The position numbers were made by a program, and so were the translations under genes. DNA of 64,000 nucleotides from positions 2,790,001 to 2,854,000 of the forward strand of contig NZ_CP139003.1 of the NCBI RefSeq assembly GCF_044597725.1. Reading direction: 5' to 3'. The stretch's first letter is position 1. Each line of letters opens with the position of its first letter. This DNA comes from Bermanella sp044597725 (GTDB lineage Bacteria > Pseudomonadota > Gammaproteobacteria > Pseudomonadales > Oceanobacteraceae). Positions 7,316 through 16,798 of the stretch are shown here, in pieces. The notes under the pieces were generated by a model. That model was not told the DNA's origin, did no database searches, and saw only the letters and a list, made by a program, of their open reading frames with translations.

Positions 7316-7747
7316 ATGAAACTAACAACTTGGGATCCGTTCCGTGAAATGGAAGCTGTTTTAGATCGTTACCGCCCTACTCGTGGTGTGGCGTCTAACG
7401 AGGAAATTACGCGTAGCGATTGGTACCCTAGCGTGGATGTATCGGAAACCGATGGGGCGTTCCATGTGCATGCTGAGTTACCCGGCGTGAAGAAAGACAA
7501 TATTAAAGTCACGGTGCACGATGGTGTGTTAACCCTTTCGGGTCAGCGTGAAAACGTGCATGAACACAAGGATAAAAAGGTACATCGCATTGAGCGTAGC
7601 TTTGGTTCGTTCCGTCGTAGTTTTACTTTGCCCGATAATGTGCAAGGGGAAGACGTTCAAGCCAACTTCCAAGACGGTGTGCTCGAAATTGATATACCTA
7701 AGGTAGAAAAACAAACACCTAAGCAAGTGGAAGTGCAGGTGAAGTAA
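7316..7747 (+). CDS. Hsp20/alpha-crystallin small heat-shock protein
   Basis: 143 aa from the ATG at 7316, chosen for the strong AGGAGG seven bases upstream. The alpha-crystallin domain spans roughly 40-140: WYPSVDVSETDGAFHVHAEL, PGVKKDNIKV, SFRRSFTLPDNV and DGVLEIDIPKVE. The A-x-x-x-n-GVL motif (ANFQDGVLEI) is present. This is an ATP-independent holdase that binds unfolding proteins in the cytoplasm. Single gene, with its own terminator and a heat-shock-like promoter upstream. It is of the class A-like short type with N-terminus MKLTTWDPFREME. Confidence 0.93.
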   Translation: MKLTTWDPFREMEAVLDRYRPTRGVASNEEITRSDWYPSVDVSETDGAFHVHAELPGVKKDNIKVTVHDGVLTLSGQRENVHEHKDKKVHRIERSFGSFRRSFTLPDNVQGEDVQANFQDGVLEIDIPKVEKQTPKQVEVQVK

Positions 7748-7757
7748 AGTAAAAAAA

Positions 7758-7795
7758 GGCCGCTTGCTTTCCAGTAGGAAGCAAGCGGCCTTTTT
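7758..7795. terminator. Bidirectional intrinsic terminator between hsp20 and acs
   Basis: GGCCGCTTGCTTTCC pairs with GGAAGCAAGCGGCC around a 4-base loop, followed by TTTTT on the plus strand and preceded by a run of A, so it can serve both convergent genes. Confidence 0.9.
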
Positions 7796-7832
7796 GTTTT
7801 GCGCTACAAAACATTGAAGCGCGATTTTGGTT

Positions 7833-9779
7833 TTACTTGTTTAAACGCTCTTGCATTAGAGTTTCTACCACACTTGGGTCGGCCAGTGTGGAAATATCAC
7901 CTAAGTTGTCGCATTCGTTAGCGGCTAATTTACGCAGTATTCTGCGCATTATTTTACCGCTGCGTGTTTTGGGTAAGCCCGGTGCAAACTGTATAAGGTC
8001 GGGGGCGGCTATGGCACCAATGTCGGTGCGCACCCAATCTTTTAGTTCTTTTTCTAGAGCGTCACTGGGTTCGGCTCCTATCATTAATGTTACATACACA
8101 TAAATGCCTTGGCCTTTTATATCATGGGGGTAACCTACCACCGCCGCTTCCGATACTTTGGGGTGGGCTACTAACGAGCTTTCTACTTCGGCGGTGCCCA
8201 TACGGTGGCCCGATACATTTAATACGTCGTCCACTCGGCCAGTTATCCAGTAATAGCCATCGGCATCTCGGCGCACGCCGTCGCCCGAAAAATATTTACC
8301 CGGAAAGGTTTTAAAGTAGGTATCAATAAAACGCTGATGATCGCCATATACGGTGCGCATTTGCCCAGGCCAGCTATCTAGAATACACAGCGCCCCTTCT
8401 GTTTCGCCTTCTAGCACGTTGCCTTCGTTATCTACCACGGCTGGCACAATGCCCGGTAGGGGTTTGGTTGCCGAGCCAGGTTTTAAGTCGGTTGCGCCCG
8501 GTAACGGGCTAATTAATATGCCACCGGTTTCTGTTTGCCACCATGTATCCACCACGGGGCAGCGCTCATCGCCTATGGTTTTGTAATACCATTCCCATGC
8601 TTCTGGGTTAATGGGTTCGCCTACGGTACCCAACAAGTGCAAACTTTTACGGGTAGTGCCTTCAATTGCTTTATCGCCGTGGGCCATTAATGCCCGTATG
8701 GCGGTGGGGGCGGTATATAAAATATTAATTTTGTGTTTATCCACCACTTGGGCCATGCGGTTAACCCCTGGGTAATTAGGCACCCCTTCAAACAATACTG
8801 TGGTGGCGCCATTGGCTAATGGTCCGTACACCATATAGCTATGCCCTGTGACCCAACCTACATCGGCGGTACACCAGTAGATTTCCCCTGGGCGGTAATC
8901 AAATACATATTGATGCGTAAAGGCGGTATACACCAAATACCCGCCAGTGGTATGCAGTACGCCTTTCGGTTTGCCGGTACTGCCCGATGTGTACAATATA
9001 AATAGCGGGTCTTCCGCGTTCATGGGTTCGCAAGGGCATTCATCTGCAACTTGTTTAAGCATTTCGCCGTATTCTACATCGCGCCCTTCTACCCAGTTCA
9101 CGTTGCTGCCGGTGCGCTTAACCATGAGTACTTTTTCTAGACACTGTGTGCCCGCTTTGCCTAGGGCTTCATCCACACTGGCTTTAAGGGGAACAATTTT
9201 ACCACCGCGTACACCTTCGTCGGCGGTGATAAGCCACTTGCTCTTACAGTCTTCTATACGTCCTGCTAAGGCATCTGGGCTAAAGCCACCAAACACAGCT
9301 GAATGCACCGCACCAATACGCGCGCATGCAAGCATGGCAAGGGATGCTTCAACAATCATGGGCATGTAGATAGTAACAACATCGCCTTTTTGTACGCCCA
9401 TTTCTTTTAGGATATTGGCAAATCGGCTAACCCCTAAATGAAGCTCGGCATAGGTAAGGGTTTTATCATCGGCCGGGTCATCGCCTTCCCATATAATGGC
9501 GGTTTGCTCGGCTTTATCGGCAAGGTGGCGGTCAACGCAGTTGTAGCAAACGTTGAGTTCGCCATCGTAAAACCATTTAATGTGTAAATCTTTTGCGTCG
9601 TAACTTACATCTTTAACTTGGGTATAAGGTTTCGACCAGTGTAGGCGTTTACCCTGCTCGGCCCAGAAGGCTTCGGGGTCATCTATGGATGCTTGATACA
9701 TGGCCTCGTACTTCTGTTTATCAAGATGCGCACGTTCAGCCCATTTTTTTGTTACGTTATGAACATGTACTTGTGACAT
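7833..9779 (-). CDS. acs: Acetyl-CoA synthetase (AMP-forming)
   Basis: 648 aa from the ATG at 9779 (GGGAGG upstream). It activates acetate via acetyl-AMP to acetyl-CoA. Motifs: the P-loop-like YTSGSTGKPKGV, the adenylation motif with WWQTETGG, YFSGDGVRRDADGYYWITGR before the hinge, and the C-terminal acylation site PKTRSGKIMRR, whose Lys is the usual target of Pat/CobB regulation. Length matches the family (about 650). It stands alone, convergent with hsp20. It probably supports growth on acetate, and the liu operon in this window also yields acetyl-CoA and acetoacetate. Confidence 0.97.
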   Translation of the reverse strand: MSQVHVHNVTKKWAERAHLDKQKYEAMYQASIDDPEAFWAEQGKRLHWSKPYTQVKDVSYDAKDLHIKWFYDGELNVCYNCVDRHLADKAEQTAIIWEGDDPADDKTLTYAELHLGVSRFANILKEMGVQKGDVVTIYMPMIVEASLAMLACARIGAVHSAVFGGFSPDALAGRIEDCKSKWLITADEGVRGGKIVPLKASVDEALGKAGTQCLEKVLMVKRTGSNVNWVEGRDVEYGEMLKQVADECPCEPMNAEDPLFILYTSGSTGKPKGVLHTTGGYLVYTAFTHQYVFDYRPGEIYWCTADVGWVTGHSYMVYGPLANGATTVLFEGVPNYPGVNRMAQVVDKHKINILYTAPTAIRALMAHGDKAIEGTTRKSLHLLGTVGEPINPEAWEWYYKTIGDERCPVVDTWWQTETGGILISPLPGATDLKPGSATKPLPGIVPAVVDNEGNVLEGETEGALCILDSWPGQMRTVYGDHQRFIDTYFKTFPGKYFSGDGVRRDADGYYWITGRVDDVLNVSGHRMGTAEVESSLVAHPKVSEAAVVGYPHDIKGQGIYVYVTLMIGAEPSDALEKELKDWVRTDIGAIAAPDLIQFAPGLPKTRSGKIMRRILRKLAANECDNLGDISTLADPSVVETLMQERLNK

Positions 9780-10000
9780 GATGTTGCCTCCCAAGTCTTA
9801 TATTTATTCTAGTATGGTTGCGATACAGCTCCCTTGCCAGTGACTAAGCGAGCCCTATTTTATGATGTTTACGTTAGCTTAAAGATTATCCATCCTTGCT
9901 AGTATTCGACTTTGGCATAATTTCATCCTTGGCTTGTCTCGATACAACCTAGTCAACGGCCCTCAGCACGATAAACTCATTGTTTTGCCTGAGTGCGAAT

Positions 10001-11002
10001 ATGCAGCAACTTATTGATTCCACGGGTCAAATCGATTTTGGATGCTACCCCAATAGCCCTGAAACCATTAATTACATGGATTTTGACCTACGCAATAACA
10101 TGGACAAGCCATTGTCCAAATGGCGTAAATATATGGGCTTCAACCAATTTCAGTTTATCGCCATTACCGGCGATGATTTTATACTGGGAGTTGCTCTGGT
10201 CCACCTTAAGTGGGTAAGCAACTGTTTTGCTTATATTTATCAGCCCAGTACAAAGCAATTTAAAGAATATTCTTATCTAAAACCTTTCGGCCTCGGATTG
10301 CAAACCAGTTTGCAACCTAATGCGGGTTGTTGGCGCTTTAAAAGTGGAAACAATCAGGTAGATATTCAAAGCACTGGTCAATCCCGCCGCTTAAAAGTCA
10401 GTTTGGGTGCATTACGTGCTGATGCCACCATTCTGGAACCTGAGCATGTTACGCCTTTGTCTGTATGCTGCGCTGCTGGCTATAGTGGTTGGCAATTTAC
10501 GCAAAAACAAACCGCGCTTGAAGTGTCCGGCCGCGTTCGCTGGCGCGAACATACATACGATTGCAAGGATATGCTGGCCAGTGTCGATTGGTCGTGCGGA
10601 CACATGCGACGAGAAACATCGTGGCGATGGGCCAGTGTGAGCACCTTTTCAAGCTCTGGTGCGAAAGTCGGCTTAAACTTAGCCGCCGGTGTGAATGAAA
10701 CCAGCCACACCGAAAATGCGCTATGGATTGATAACCGTTTTATTAAGCTCGATCGCGCCCAGTTTAAATTCAATCGCAGTAACCGAATGCAAGAGTGGTT
10801 TGTAACCTCAAGTGATGGCCGAGTTGATTTGCGGTTTGAACCCGAAGGTGAACGCAAAGAAAAAGTAAACGCTGTGCTAATTGCCAGTAACTTTACGCAA
10901 TTATTTGGTCGTTTTTATGGCACGGTGAAAGACACCAACGGTGACGTGCATACTATTAATGGCGCGCTGGGGTTTTGTGAAGATCATTATGCGAAATGGT
11001 AG
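10001..11002 (+). CDS. DUF2804 family protein
   Basis: About 333 aa from the ATG at 10001 (MQQLIDSTGQIDFG), where family members usually start; an in-frame ATG lies at 9980. The DUF2804 family is widespread in bacteria without an assigned biochemical role. Visible features: PLSKWRKYMGFNQFQF near the N-terminus, many aromatic beta-type segments (SVDWSCGHMRRETSWRWAS), and a C-terminal LFGRFYG. The fold is likely lipocalin-like or AttH-like. No signal peptide. Monocistronic, with a hairpin downstream. Confidence 0.75.
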   Translation: MQQLIDSTGQIDFGCYPNSPETINYMDFDLRNNMDKPLSKWRKYMGFNQFQFIAITGDDFILGVALVHLKWVSNCFAYIYQPSTKQFKEYSYLKPFGLGLQTSLQPNAGCWRFKSGNNQVDIQSTGQSRRLKVSLGALRADATILEPEHVTPLSVCCAAGYSGWQFTQKQTALEVSGRVRWREHTYDCKDMLASVDWSCGHMRRETSWRWASVSTFSSSGAKVGLNLAAGVNETSHTENALWIDNRFIKLDRAQFKFNRSNRMQEWFVTSSDGRVDLRFEPEGERKEKVNAVLIASNFTQLFGRFYGTVKDTNGDVHTINGALGFCEDHYAKW

Positions 11003-11016
11003 GCGTGATTTTCGAA

Positions 11017-11040
11017 TTGTGAGTTGTGAGTTGTGAGTTG
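11017..11040 (+). repeat. Short tandem repeat (TTGTGAG)3
   Basis: Three perfect copies of the 7-mer TTGTGAG (11017-11037) followed by TTG, in the convergent gap between the DUF2804 gene and the RND pump. Too short to infer a role; possibly slippage DNA. Confidence 0.7.
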
Positions 11041-11048
11041 TTAGTGTT

Positions 11049-11078
11049 GAGAGGTGAATATGTATTCATTCACCTCTC
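11049..11078. terminator. Hairpin between convergent genes
   Basis: GAGAGGTGAAT pairs with ATTCACCTCTC around an 8-base loop. The flanks (GTGTTGA...TCAACAC) extend the pairing further. No T-run follows closely, so it is a likely but not classic terminator for both convergent genes. Confidence 0.5.
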
Positions 11079-11109
11079 ACACTAAAATTTCAACACTCAC
11101 AGTAACGTT

Positions 11110-14100
11110 TTAAGTGTCCTTTCGACGTACGCCATAAAATAGACAATAAAGTACCGGTACAGCTATTAAGGTAAGTACGGTAGCAAATGCTAAGCCACCC
11201 ATTATGGTCACGGCCATGTCTGCAAAGAATGCGTCGGTTAACAATGGTGCCATACCCAATATAGTTGTAATTGCAGCAAGGGAAACCGGTCGTAAACGGC
11301 TTAAGCTTGCCACAACAATGGCTTCGTATTTATCGATACCTGTATCTATTTGTATGTCTATTTCTTCAAGCAATACAATTGCGTTCTTAATTAACATACC
11401 AAATAGACTTAAGAAACCCAGCAGCGACATAAAGCCAAACGGTAAGTCTGCAATGAGTAAGCCTGCCACAACACCACACACCGCCATGGGCACAATTAAC
11501 CAAATAATTAGCGGCTCGCGCACGGTTCCAAACAGCAATATGGTAATGAGGATCATAACCAAAAAGCCAAGTGGTAAACCTTTACCTAATGCCTTTTGTG
11601 CATCACGTGAGCTTTCGTACTCGCCACCCCATTCAATGCGGTAACCTGCGGGTAAAGGTAATGCCTCAATTTTTCCGCGAATACGCTCTAAGGCTTCCGC
11701 GGCTGTTTCATTAACACCCGGCTCGGCAAATACACTAATGGAACGTACTCGGTCCCGACGATGAATAAGAACCCCTTCACTTTGTACTTTCATTTCTGGG
11801 CTAATTTGCCGCAATGGTACATAGCTACGCTGGAAGGCACTCCACACCAAGGCATCTTTTAGTTTTTGCAACTCTTCATGATCTTCTTGACTCACATCGG
11901 GTGCATACGCTTTGGCAATTATGTCGTAGGTGTAATCTTCATGCCTTAACGAACCTAGTTTTAATCCGTCGGTTGAAAAACGAATGGCGTCAGAAAAGTC
12001 TGCCCGGGTCACACCTGCTACACCGGCTGCATATTCGTCATATTCGGGGACGAGTACCAGTTCTTTTTCGCGCCAGTTGTGGCGAATATCCCGTAGGTTT
12101 CCGTCTTGTTTAAATACGTCTTCTGCGGCAGCAGCTAACTCTCTAAGTACGGTTTTATCGGGGCCCAAGAAGCGTGCTTCAAGTTTGGCACCACTGGCTG
12201 GGCCAAATACAATTCTCTCAATAAAAATATCAGCATCAGGGTCTAAGGCTTGTAGCTCTTCCGTTATTTTTGCTGATAACTCAGGGATTTGATCTCGCTG
12301 TTTGGTGCGTACAATTAACTCGCCATAACTTTCGTTTGCTTGTTGCGGTGCATACGTCAAGGTATAGCGTTCACCACCTCGTCCAACAAATGTTGTAACG
12401 GCTTCCACTTCATCGTATTTTCTTGCCACTTCTTCGGCTTGAATCATAAACTCAGATGTTTCACGAATATCACGCGTCTGAGGCCCCCAGTAGCGAACAT
12501 AAAACATGGGCGTGTTTGAAGCTGGGAAAAAGCCTTGCTTAACAAACCCAAAACTCATGTAGCTAACAACGGTTATGGCAAATAAGATAAAAATGGTTTT
12601 ACCCGGACGCGATAACGCAAGATGCAATGCCGATGCATAACGGCGATGTAATTTTGTATCAAGCGCTTCATCGCCACCGGCTTCACCTACAGTAAAGAAG
12701 TAAGAACCAAATAGTGGCGCAACGGTAATAGCTAATATCCAACTTAAGAGTAAAGATATTAAAATTACCGCAAATAAAGAGAATAGAAATTCGCCAGTGG
12801 CATCGTTAGATAAACCAATACCCGAGAACGCGGTAATACCTATAACGGTTGCACCAAGCAGCGGCCACTGGGTTTGTTTGGCCACATGACTGGCGGCGGC
12901 CACTGCTTTGTAACCTTTTTGCATTCGCAGCATCATACCTTCTGCCACTACAATGGCATTATCCACCAGCATCCCCATGGCAATAACCAAGGCACCCAGC
13001 GAGATTCGTTGCAAGTTAAGGCCATACAGCCACATAACAAGAATGGTACCCAGCACCGTAAGCAACAACACACCACCTACTACGATGCCAGCGCGCCACC
13101 CCATAAAAATACATAGGGTGCCAATTACCACCGCTACCGACATAACAAGGTTAAATACAAACCCACTTACTGCTTCATCAACCACTTGGGCTTGATCATA
13201 AATGGGCGTTAATTCGATACCCGTGGGTAAGCCTTGTAAAATTTCAGCAATACGCTTTCGTACTGCTTCACCCACAACCACTACGTTTGCTTCTTTATTT
13301 GCCGCAACCGCTAGAGTAATGGCGGGCTGCCCGTTATGGCGTGCTAAAAAGTCAGGAATGTCGACAACATCCAAAGACACATCGGCTATGTCGCTAATGC
13401 GAATTTGGCTGGTTGTACCCGGCACACCCAAGGTGATGTTTTGAATGGCATCCACCTGAGAGCCTGCACTGTCTACAGGAATGCGAATACGCTGGCCATC
13501 AATATGCAAACGACCATTGCTATATGGACGCAAGTTAAGGTTAAGCGCATCACGCACATCGGGTAATGAAATACCCAAGTTAGCCAACTGGCTGGTATTA
13601 ATTCGAACTGTTATTTGCTCTTTAAGCACTCCCGAAACGGCCACTTTTGCCACATCGGGAACGGTTAATAAATCACGGCGGATAATGCGCGAAAATTCAC
13701 GTAGCTGATAAGGGGTAAAATCCGGTGCGGTGAGCGCATAATACAGACCGTAAACATCACCAAAGTCATCAATAACATTTATTGGGCGTACACCTGTAGG
13801 CAGCGAGTTTTGCACATCTCGCATGCGCTTGCGCAATTCATCCCAAATTTGGGGCAGTTCATGACCATCAAAGGTTGATTGCATTTCTACACGAATTTCA
13901 GACAAGCCAGGTTTAGAAATTGAACGCACTCGTTTCACTTGAGACATTTGCTGAATAGCGGTTTCTAATGGCTCGGTGAGTTCTTGCTCAACTTGTTCGG
14001 CGCTGGCACCTGGGTAAGCGGTAACCACCATCGATTCTTTAATGGTGAAGGATGGATCTTCTAATCGCCCAATATCACCAAGGGCAATCAAACCACCAAT

Positions 14101-14166
14101 AAAACAAATTATGATTAATAGCCAAGTATTAACTGGGGTTTTAATCGACGCTTTTGCTATATCCAT
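11110..14166 (-). CDS. RND efflux pump inner-membrane transporter
   Basis: 1018 aa, typical of AcrB/HAE-family proton antiporters in the inner membrane. The N-terminal helix is followed by PGASAEQVEQELTEPLE and the first porter loop. TM4 carries the proton-relay acid in GMLVDNAIVV, and the second half repeats the fold (AAEALERIRG, PFGFMSLLGFLSLFGMLIKN). The second half's NAIVLLEEID aligns with the TM10-11 region. It begins 12 bases after the adaptor gene, so both are co-transcribed. No outer-membrane TolC partner is encoded here; it is presumably elsewhere. Substrate unknown. The divergent TetR is the likely repressor. Confidence 0.93.
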   Translation of the reverse strand: MDIAKASIKTPVNTWLLIIICFIGGLIALGDIGRLEDPSFTIKESMVVTAYPGASAEQVEQELTEPLETAIQQMSQVKRVRSISKPGLSEIRVEMQSTFDGHELPQIWDELRKRMRDVQNSLPTGVRPINVIDDFGDVYGLYYALTAPDFTPYQLREFSRIIRRDLLTVPDVAKVAVSGVLKEQITVRINTSQLANLGISLPDVRDALNLNLRPYSNGRLHIDGQRIRIPVDSAGSQVDAIQNITLGVPGTTSQIRISDIADVSLDVVDIPDFLARHNGQPAITLAVAANKEANVVVVGEAVRKRIAEILQGLPTGIELTPIYDQAQVVDEAVSGFVFNLVMSVAVVIGTLCIFMGWRAGIVVGGVLLLTVLGTILVMWLYGLNLQRISLGALVIAMGMLVDNAIVVAEGMMLRMQKGYKAVAAASHVAKQTQWPLLGATVIGITAFSGIGLSNDATGEFLFSLFAVILISLLLSWILAITVAPLFGSYFFTVGEAGGDEALDTKLHRRYASALHLALSRPGKTIFILFAITVVSYMSFGFVKQGFFPASNTPMFYVRYWGPQTRDIRETSEFMIQAEEVARKYDEVEAVTTFVGRGGERYTLTYAPQQANESYGELIVRTKQRDQIPELSAKITEELQALDPDADIFIERIVFGPASGAKLEARFLGPDKTVLRELAAAAEDVFKQDGNLRDIRHNWREKELVLVPEYDEYAAGVAGVTRADFSDAIRFSTDGLKLGSLRHEDYTYDIIAKAYAPDVSQEDHEELQKLKDALVWSAFQRSYVPLRQISPEMKVQSEGVLIHRRDRVRSISVFAEPGVNETAAEALERIRGKIEALPLPAGYRIEWGGEYESSRDAQKALGKGLPLGFLVMILITILLFGTVREPLIIWLIVPMAVCGVVAGLLIADLPFGFMSLLGFLSLFGMLIKNAIVLLEEIDIQIDTGIDKYEAIVVASLSRLRPVSLAAITTILGMAPLLTDAFFADMAVTIMGGLAFATVLTLIAVPVLYCLFYGVRRKDT

Positions 14167-14178
14167 ACTACAACCCCG

Positions 14179-15237
14179 TTATTGCATTTTGAAAGGACGC
14201 ACAAGCATCCCATCTTCTAGCTTGGTGGCGCCTGCCGATACAACCTGTTGGCCTTTCTCTAAGCCAGCTAGCACAGCAACATAACCTTTTAGCATGGGCC
14301 CTGTTGTAACCGTTTGCTTGCTAATGCGTTGCGTGTCTGGGTTATATAGCCATACATACATGTTGTCGTTAGGGCTTGTCACAATAGCGCTTACTGGCAC
14401 ACCCAACACTTCGGGCTGAGAAGATCGATTACCTACGATATTGATGGTGGCTCGCACCCCTGGGGTAATATCTAAATTGCCATCATTGCTCATGGCATAG
14501 GTCACTTTATAGGTTTGGGTTACAGGGTCGGGCTCGGTGCTGTGCTCAACATAGGTAATGGGGAATTCTTTATTAACCGAACCATCAATATACGCATTGG
14601 CAGTGGCAATTTGGTTGCGGCTATAACGGCTAATTAAGCGCTCTGGCACATCAAATTCAAAATGAATTTTCGATAAGTCCTGGATGCGCGCTACTGGTGA
14701 GCCTGTGGCTATGAAGCCTTCGTTTTCAATTAAACGTTTTGCTACAACGCCATTAAATGGTGCTTTCAGTACGCTATATTCCAAGTTTTGACGGGCATTT
14801 TCTAAATCGAGTTGGGCTAAATCGTAGGCCACTTGAGCATTGTCGACAGACTGGGCCGAACCAATCCCTTTCTCAGCAATGGCTTTTACTCGGTCTAACT
14901 CAAGCTTTGCTTGTTTCACTCGCACCTGAGCAGTCCGTACTGCGCGTTTAAATGGTTCTGCATCAAGGCGCGCAAGCACTTCACCTTGTTTAACCACTTG
15001 GCCTTCAGGTAGGTTAATTTCATCAAGGCGACCACTTACTTGAAATGCCATGTTGGCGGTTGTTTTTGCAACCACTTTGGCAGGAAATGAAAATTCGTTT
15101 TCTTGGTTGGCTATCTTCACTTCAGCTAATTGAACAACTTTAGCCACTTCTTTTTCTGGGCCATTGGTGTCATCGCTACTGCAGGCAGATAAACCTGCCA
15201 AAGCGACCCAAAGCAACCCGTAAAAAAATCTGCCCAT
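14179..15237 (-). CDS. RND periplasmic adaptor lipoprotein (MFP)
   Basis: 352 aa. The N-terminal lipobox LAGLSACSS gives a lipid-anchored membrane fusion protein. Next come a biotinyl-lipoyl-like half motif (GRLDEINLPEGQVVKQGEVL), a long alpha-hairpin (AVRTAQVRVKQAKLELDRVK), the second lipoyl half (VLKAPFNGVVAKRL) and beta-barrel domains. It links the RND pump to an outer-membrane channel. GAGGTG precedes the ATG. It is the first gene of the efflux operon, transcribed away from the tetR gene. Confidence 0.93.
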   Translation of the reverse strand: MGRFFYGLLWVALAGLSACSSDDTNGPEKEVAKVVQLAEVKIANQENEFSFPAKVVAKTTANMAFQVSGRLDEINLPEGQVVKQGEVLARLDAEPFKRAVRTAQVRVKQAKLELDRVKAIAEKGIGSAQSVDNAQVAYDLAQLDLENARQNLEYSVLKAPFNGVVAKRLIENEGFIATGSPVARIQDLSKIHFEFDVPERLISRYSRNQIATANAYIDGSVNKEFPITYVEHSTEPDPVTQTYKVTYAMSNDGNLDITPGVRATINIVGNRSSQPEVLGVPVSAIVTSPNDNMYVWLYNPDTQRISKQTVTTGPMLKGYVAVLAGLEKGQQVVSAGATKLEDGMLVRPFKMQ

Positions 15238-15295
15238 GCACCTCTCCCTCGATATTCGAATAGTATTTAATTTTTAAGGGCGTATTTGTAGCACA

Positions 15296-15323
15296 TTGAC
15301 AGCTTTACACAAAGTGATAATCT
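15296..15323 (+). promoter_or_regulatory. Possible sigma-70 promoter of the tetR gene
   Basis: TTGACA (15296-15301) and TAATCT (15318-15323) with a 16-base spacer, in the divergent region between the efflux operon and tetR. This is a plausible place for TetR autoregulation, but I could not define an operator palindrome with confidence. Confidence 0.35.
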
Positions 15324-15406
15324 GTAAATTATACGAAGTCACCCAAGAACGCATTTGTGCAAATCTGCAACAATGGTTAAACCCATGGAGTTTATAGCTA
15401 ACTTGA

Positions 15407-15982
15407 ATGAATAATGCCACTAAGCAACAAGTGCTCATGGGCGCCCGCCGCTGCTTTTTTCAGCATGGCTATAGCGCCAGTAACATGACCTTAATCAGTC
15501 AGTATGCGGGCTACAGCCGGGTTACGGTGCACAAACACCTGCGCAATAAAGATGATGCTTTTCGCCAAGTTTGTGAGAATTTCCAACAACAGGCTACCGA
15601 GCTTTGCCAGCCCATTGTGCAAAACCCAGATTTAGACTGCTGGCATGCCTTAGAAGCCATTATGATTATCTGGTTAACCCCAACCTTCGAAGAAGTAAGC
15701 GATGAGCAGGTAATGGGCGACCTTAAATACCATGCCCAAACCGTGGCTAAGGATATTTTTGATCAAGCCCGCGATAATATTATTGCCATGTGCGATGTTG
15801 TACTTACACAAGCCATTGCAGATAAGAGCATTCAATTAGATGGTGTGGCCATGGGTACCAAGCAGTTAGCCAGTATTATGATTGCGTCGTTAGACGGTGT
15901 TCGCGGTCACATGCCAAACCACGCGGTTAAATCGGCCTGCGAAGCCATACTTCGTGTGTATCAGCAAGCAACTAAGTGCTAA
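15407..15982 (+). CDS. TetR-family transcriptional regulator
   Basis: 191 aa. The N-terminal helix-turn-helix reads GARRCFFQHGYSASNMTLIS, then QYAGYSRVTVHKHLRNKDDAF, which is the standard TetR DNA-binding region. The C-terminal ~130 residues form the ligand pocket and dimer interface, with several Cys and His. It is divergent from the RND operon with a 170-base shared promoter region, so it most likely represses that pump and itself, releasing on a toxic ligand. The start has a weak ribosome site. Confidence 0.88.
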   Translation: MNNATKQQVLMGARRCFFQHGYSASNMTLISQYAGYSRVTVHKHLRNKDDAFRQVCENFQQQATELCQPIVQNPDLDCWHALEAIMIIWLTPTFEEVSDEQVMGDLKYHAQTVAKDIFDQARDNIIAMCDVVLTQAIADKSIQLDGVAMGTKQLASIMIASLDGVRGHMPNHAVKSACEAILRVYQQATKC

Positions 15983-15996
15983 ATGCATAGTATGCC

Positions 15997-16668
15997 CTAA
16001 GCATGGCTGTGCTTGTTGGTGGGCTCTCGGCGCGAACGGGCATAGTTCAAATTAAACTGCTGAAAATACTGCTCTAAGGCGTCAGCGGCAGGCGCTTGCT
16101 CATGTTGTTTAAGCAGCTCTATAGCTACTTCGGCCGTACATAAATGGTATTCATCTGGGGCCTTACGCAGTTGATAAGCACTATGGCGTACCGATTTAAG
16201 CGGCAAAACAGGTAGCGACTGTAAATACCCGCTCAAGCGAAACATTCGCCCTGCTTGACGCCAACTGCCATCAAGAATAATAAATAGCGGTACTTTGCCG
16301 GTAGAAAAATCAGCCTGTTCCACCACTCTGTCGTCATAACCACCCCGGTCTCCGGGAAAGATAATATAAGGTTGATAACGAGGGTTATTAATTAACTCTA
16401 AAAATTGAGGACTCGGTTCGGTGCGATGCCAGTAATAGCGGAAGGTATTATGCGGTAATACGTCTTCGATTAAACGCCCTGTATTAGTGGGCTTGTTGGC
16501 TTCATTTTTATGCATCAATAAACAAATAGCGACCTGCTTTTCACCACTCAAACTCTGGGTTTGAGCCTCGCCACAAAGACAATAACTCGCCGCCATCAAA
16601 CAACGTGTACAGCGAATAATTTTTCCCCCTTTTGCGGAGTAGCCATTGCTAGCGGGTTGGAATGCCAT
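15997..16668 (-). CDS. tapT: tRNA-uridine aminocarboxypropyltransferase (DTW domain)
   Basis: 223 aa of the DTW/YfiP family. TapT transfers the 3-amino-3-carboxypropyl group of SAM to U47 of tRNAs (acp3U47). It has a zinc-like cysteine cluster near the N-terminus (CTRCLMAASYCLCG) and the family signature region LDGSWRQAGRMFR (the DTW motif region), then LPLKSVRHSAYQLRKAPDEY. AGGATAG precedes the ATG. Convergent with tetR with only 14 bases between stops. Either TapT or its close paralogue; the assignment follows the family. Confidence 0.85.
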   Translation of the reverse strand: MAFQPASNGYSAKGGKIIRCTRCLMAASYCLCGEAQTQSLSGEKQVAICLLMHKNEANKPTNTGRLIEDVLPHNTFRYYWHRTEPSPQFLELINNPRYQPYIIFPGDRGGYDDRVVEQADFSTGKVPLFIILDGSWRQAGRMFRLSGYLQSLPVLPLKSVRHSAYQLRKAPDEYHLCTAEVAIELLKQHEQAPAADALEQYFQQFNLNYARSRREPTNKHSHA

Positions 16669-16798
16669 TTTTGTTATCTATCCTCTGGAAGTTGGCCGAA
16701 GTTTACTATGGGGGAATTCTCTGTCCTAGACTTGTTGACTAAAAAAACAGGTTTTTTTATGGCAAATCTTTTACCCTATGGCGCTTCAAGGAGACAGC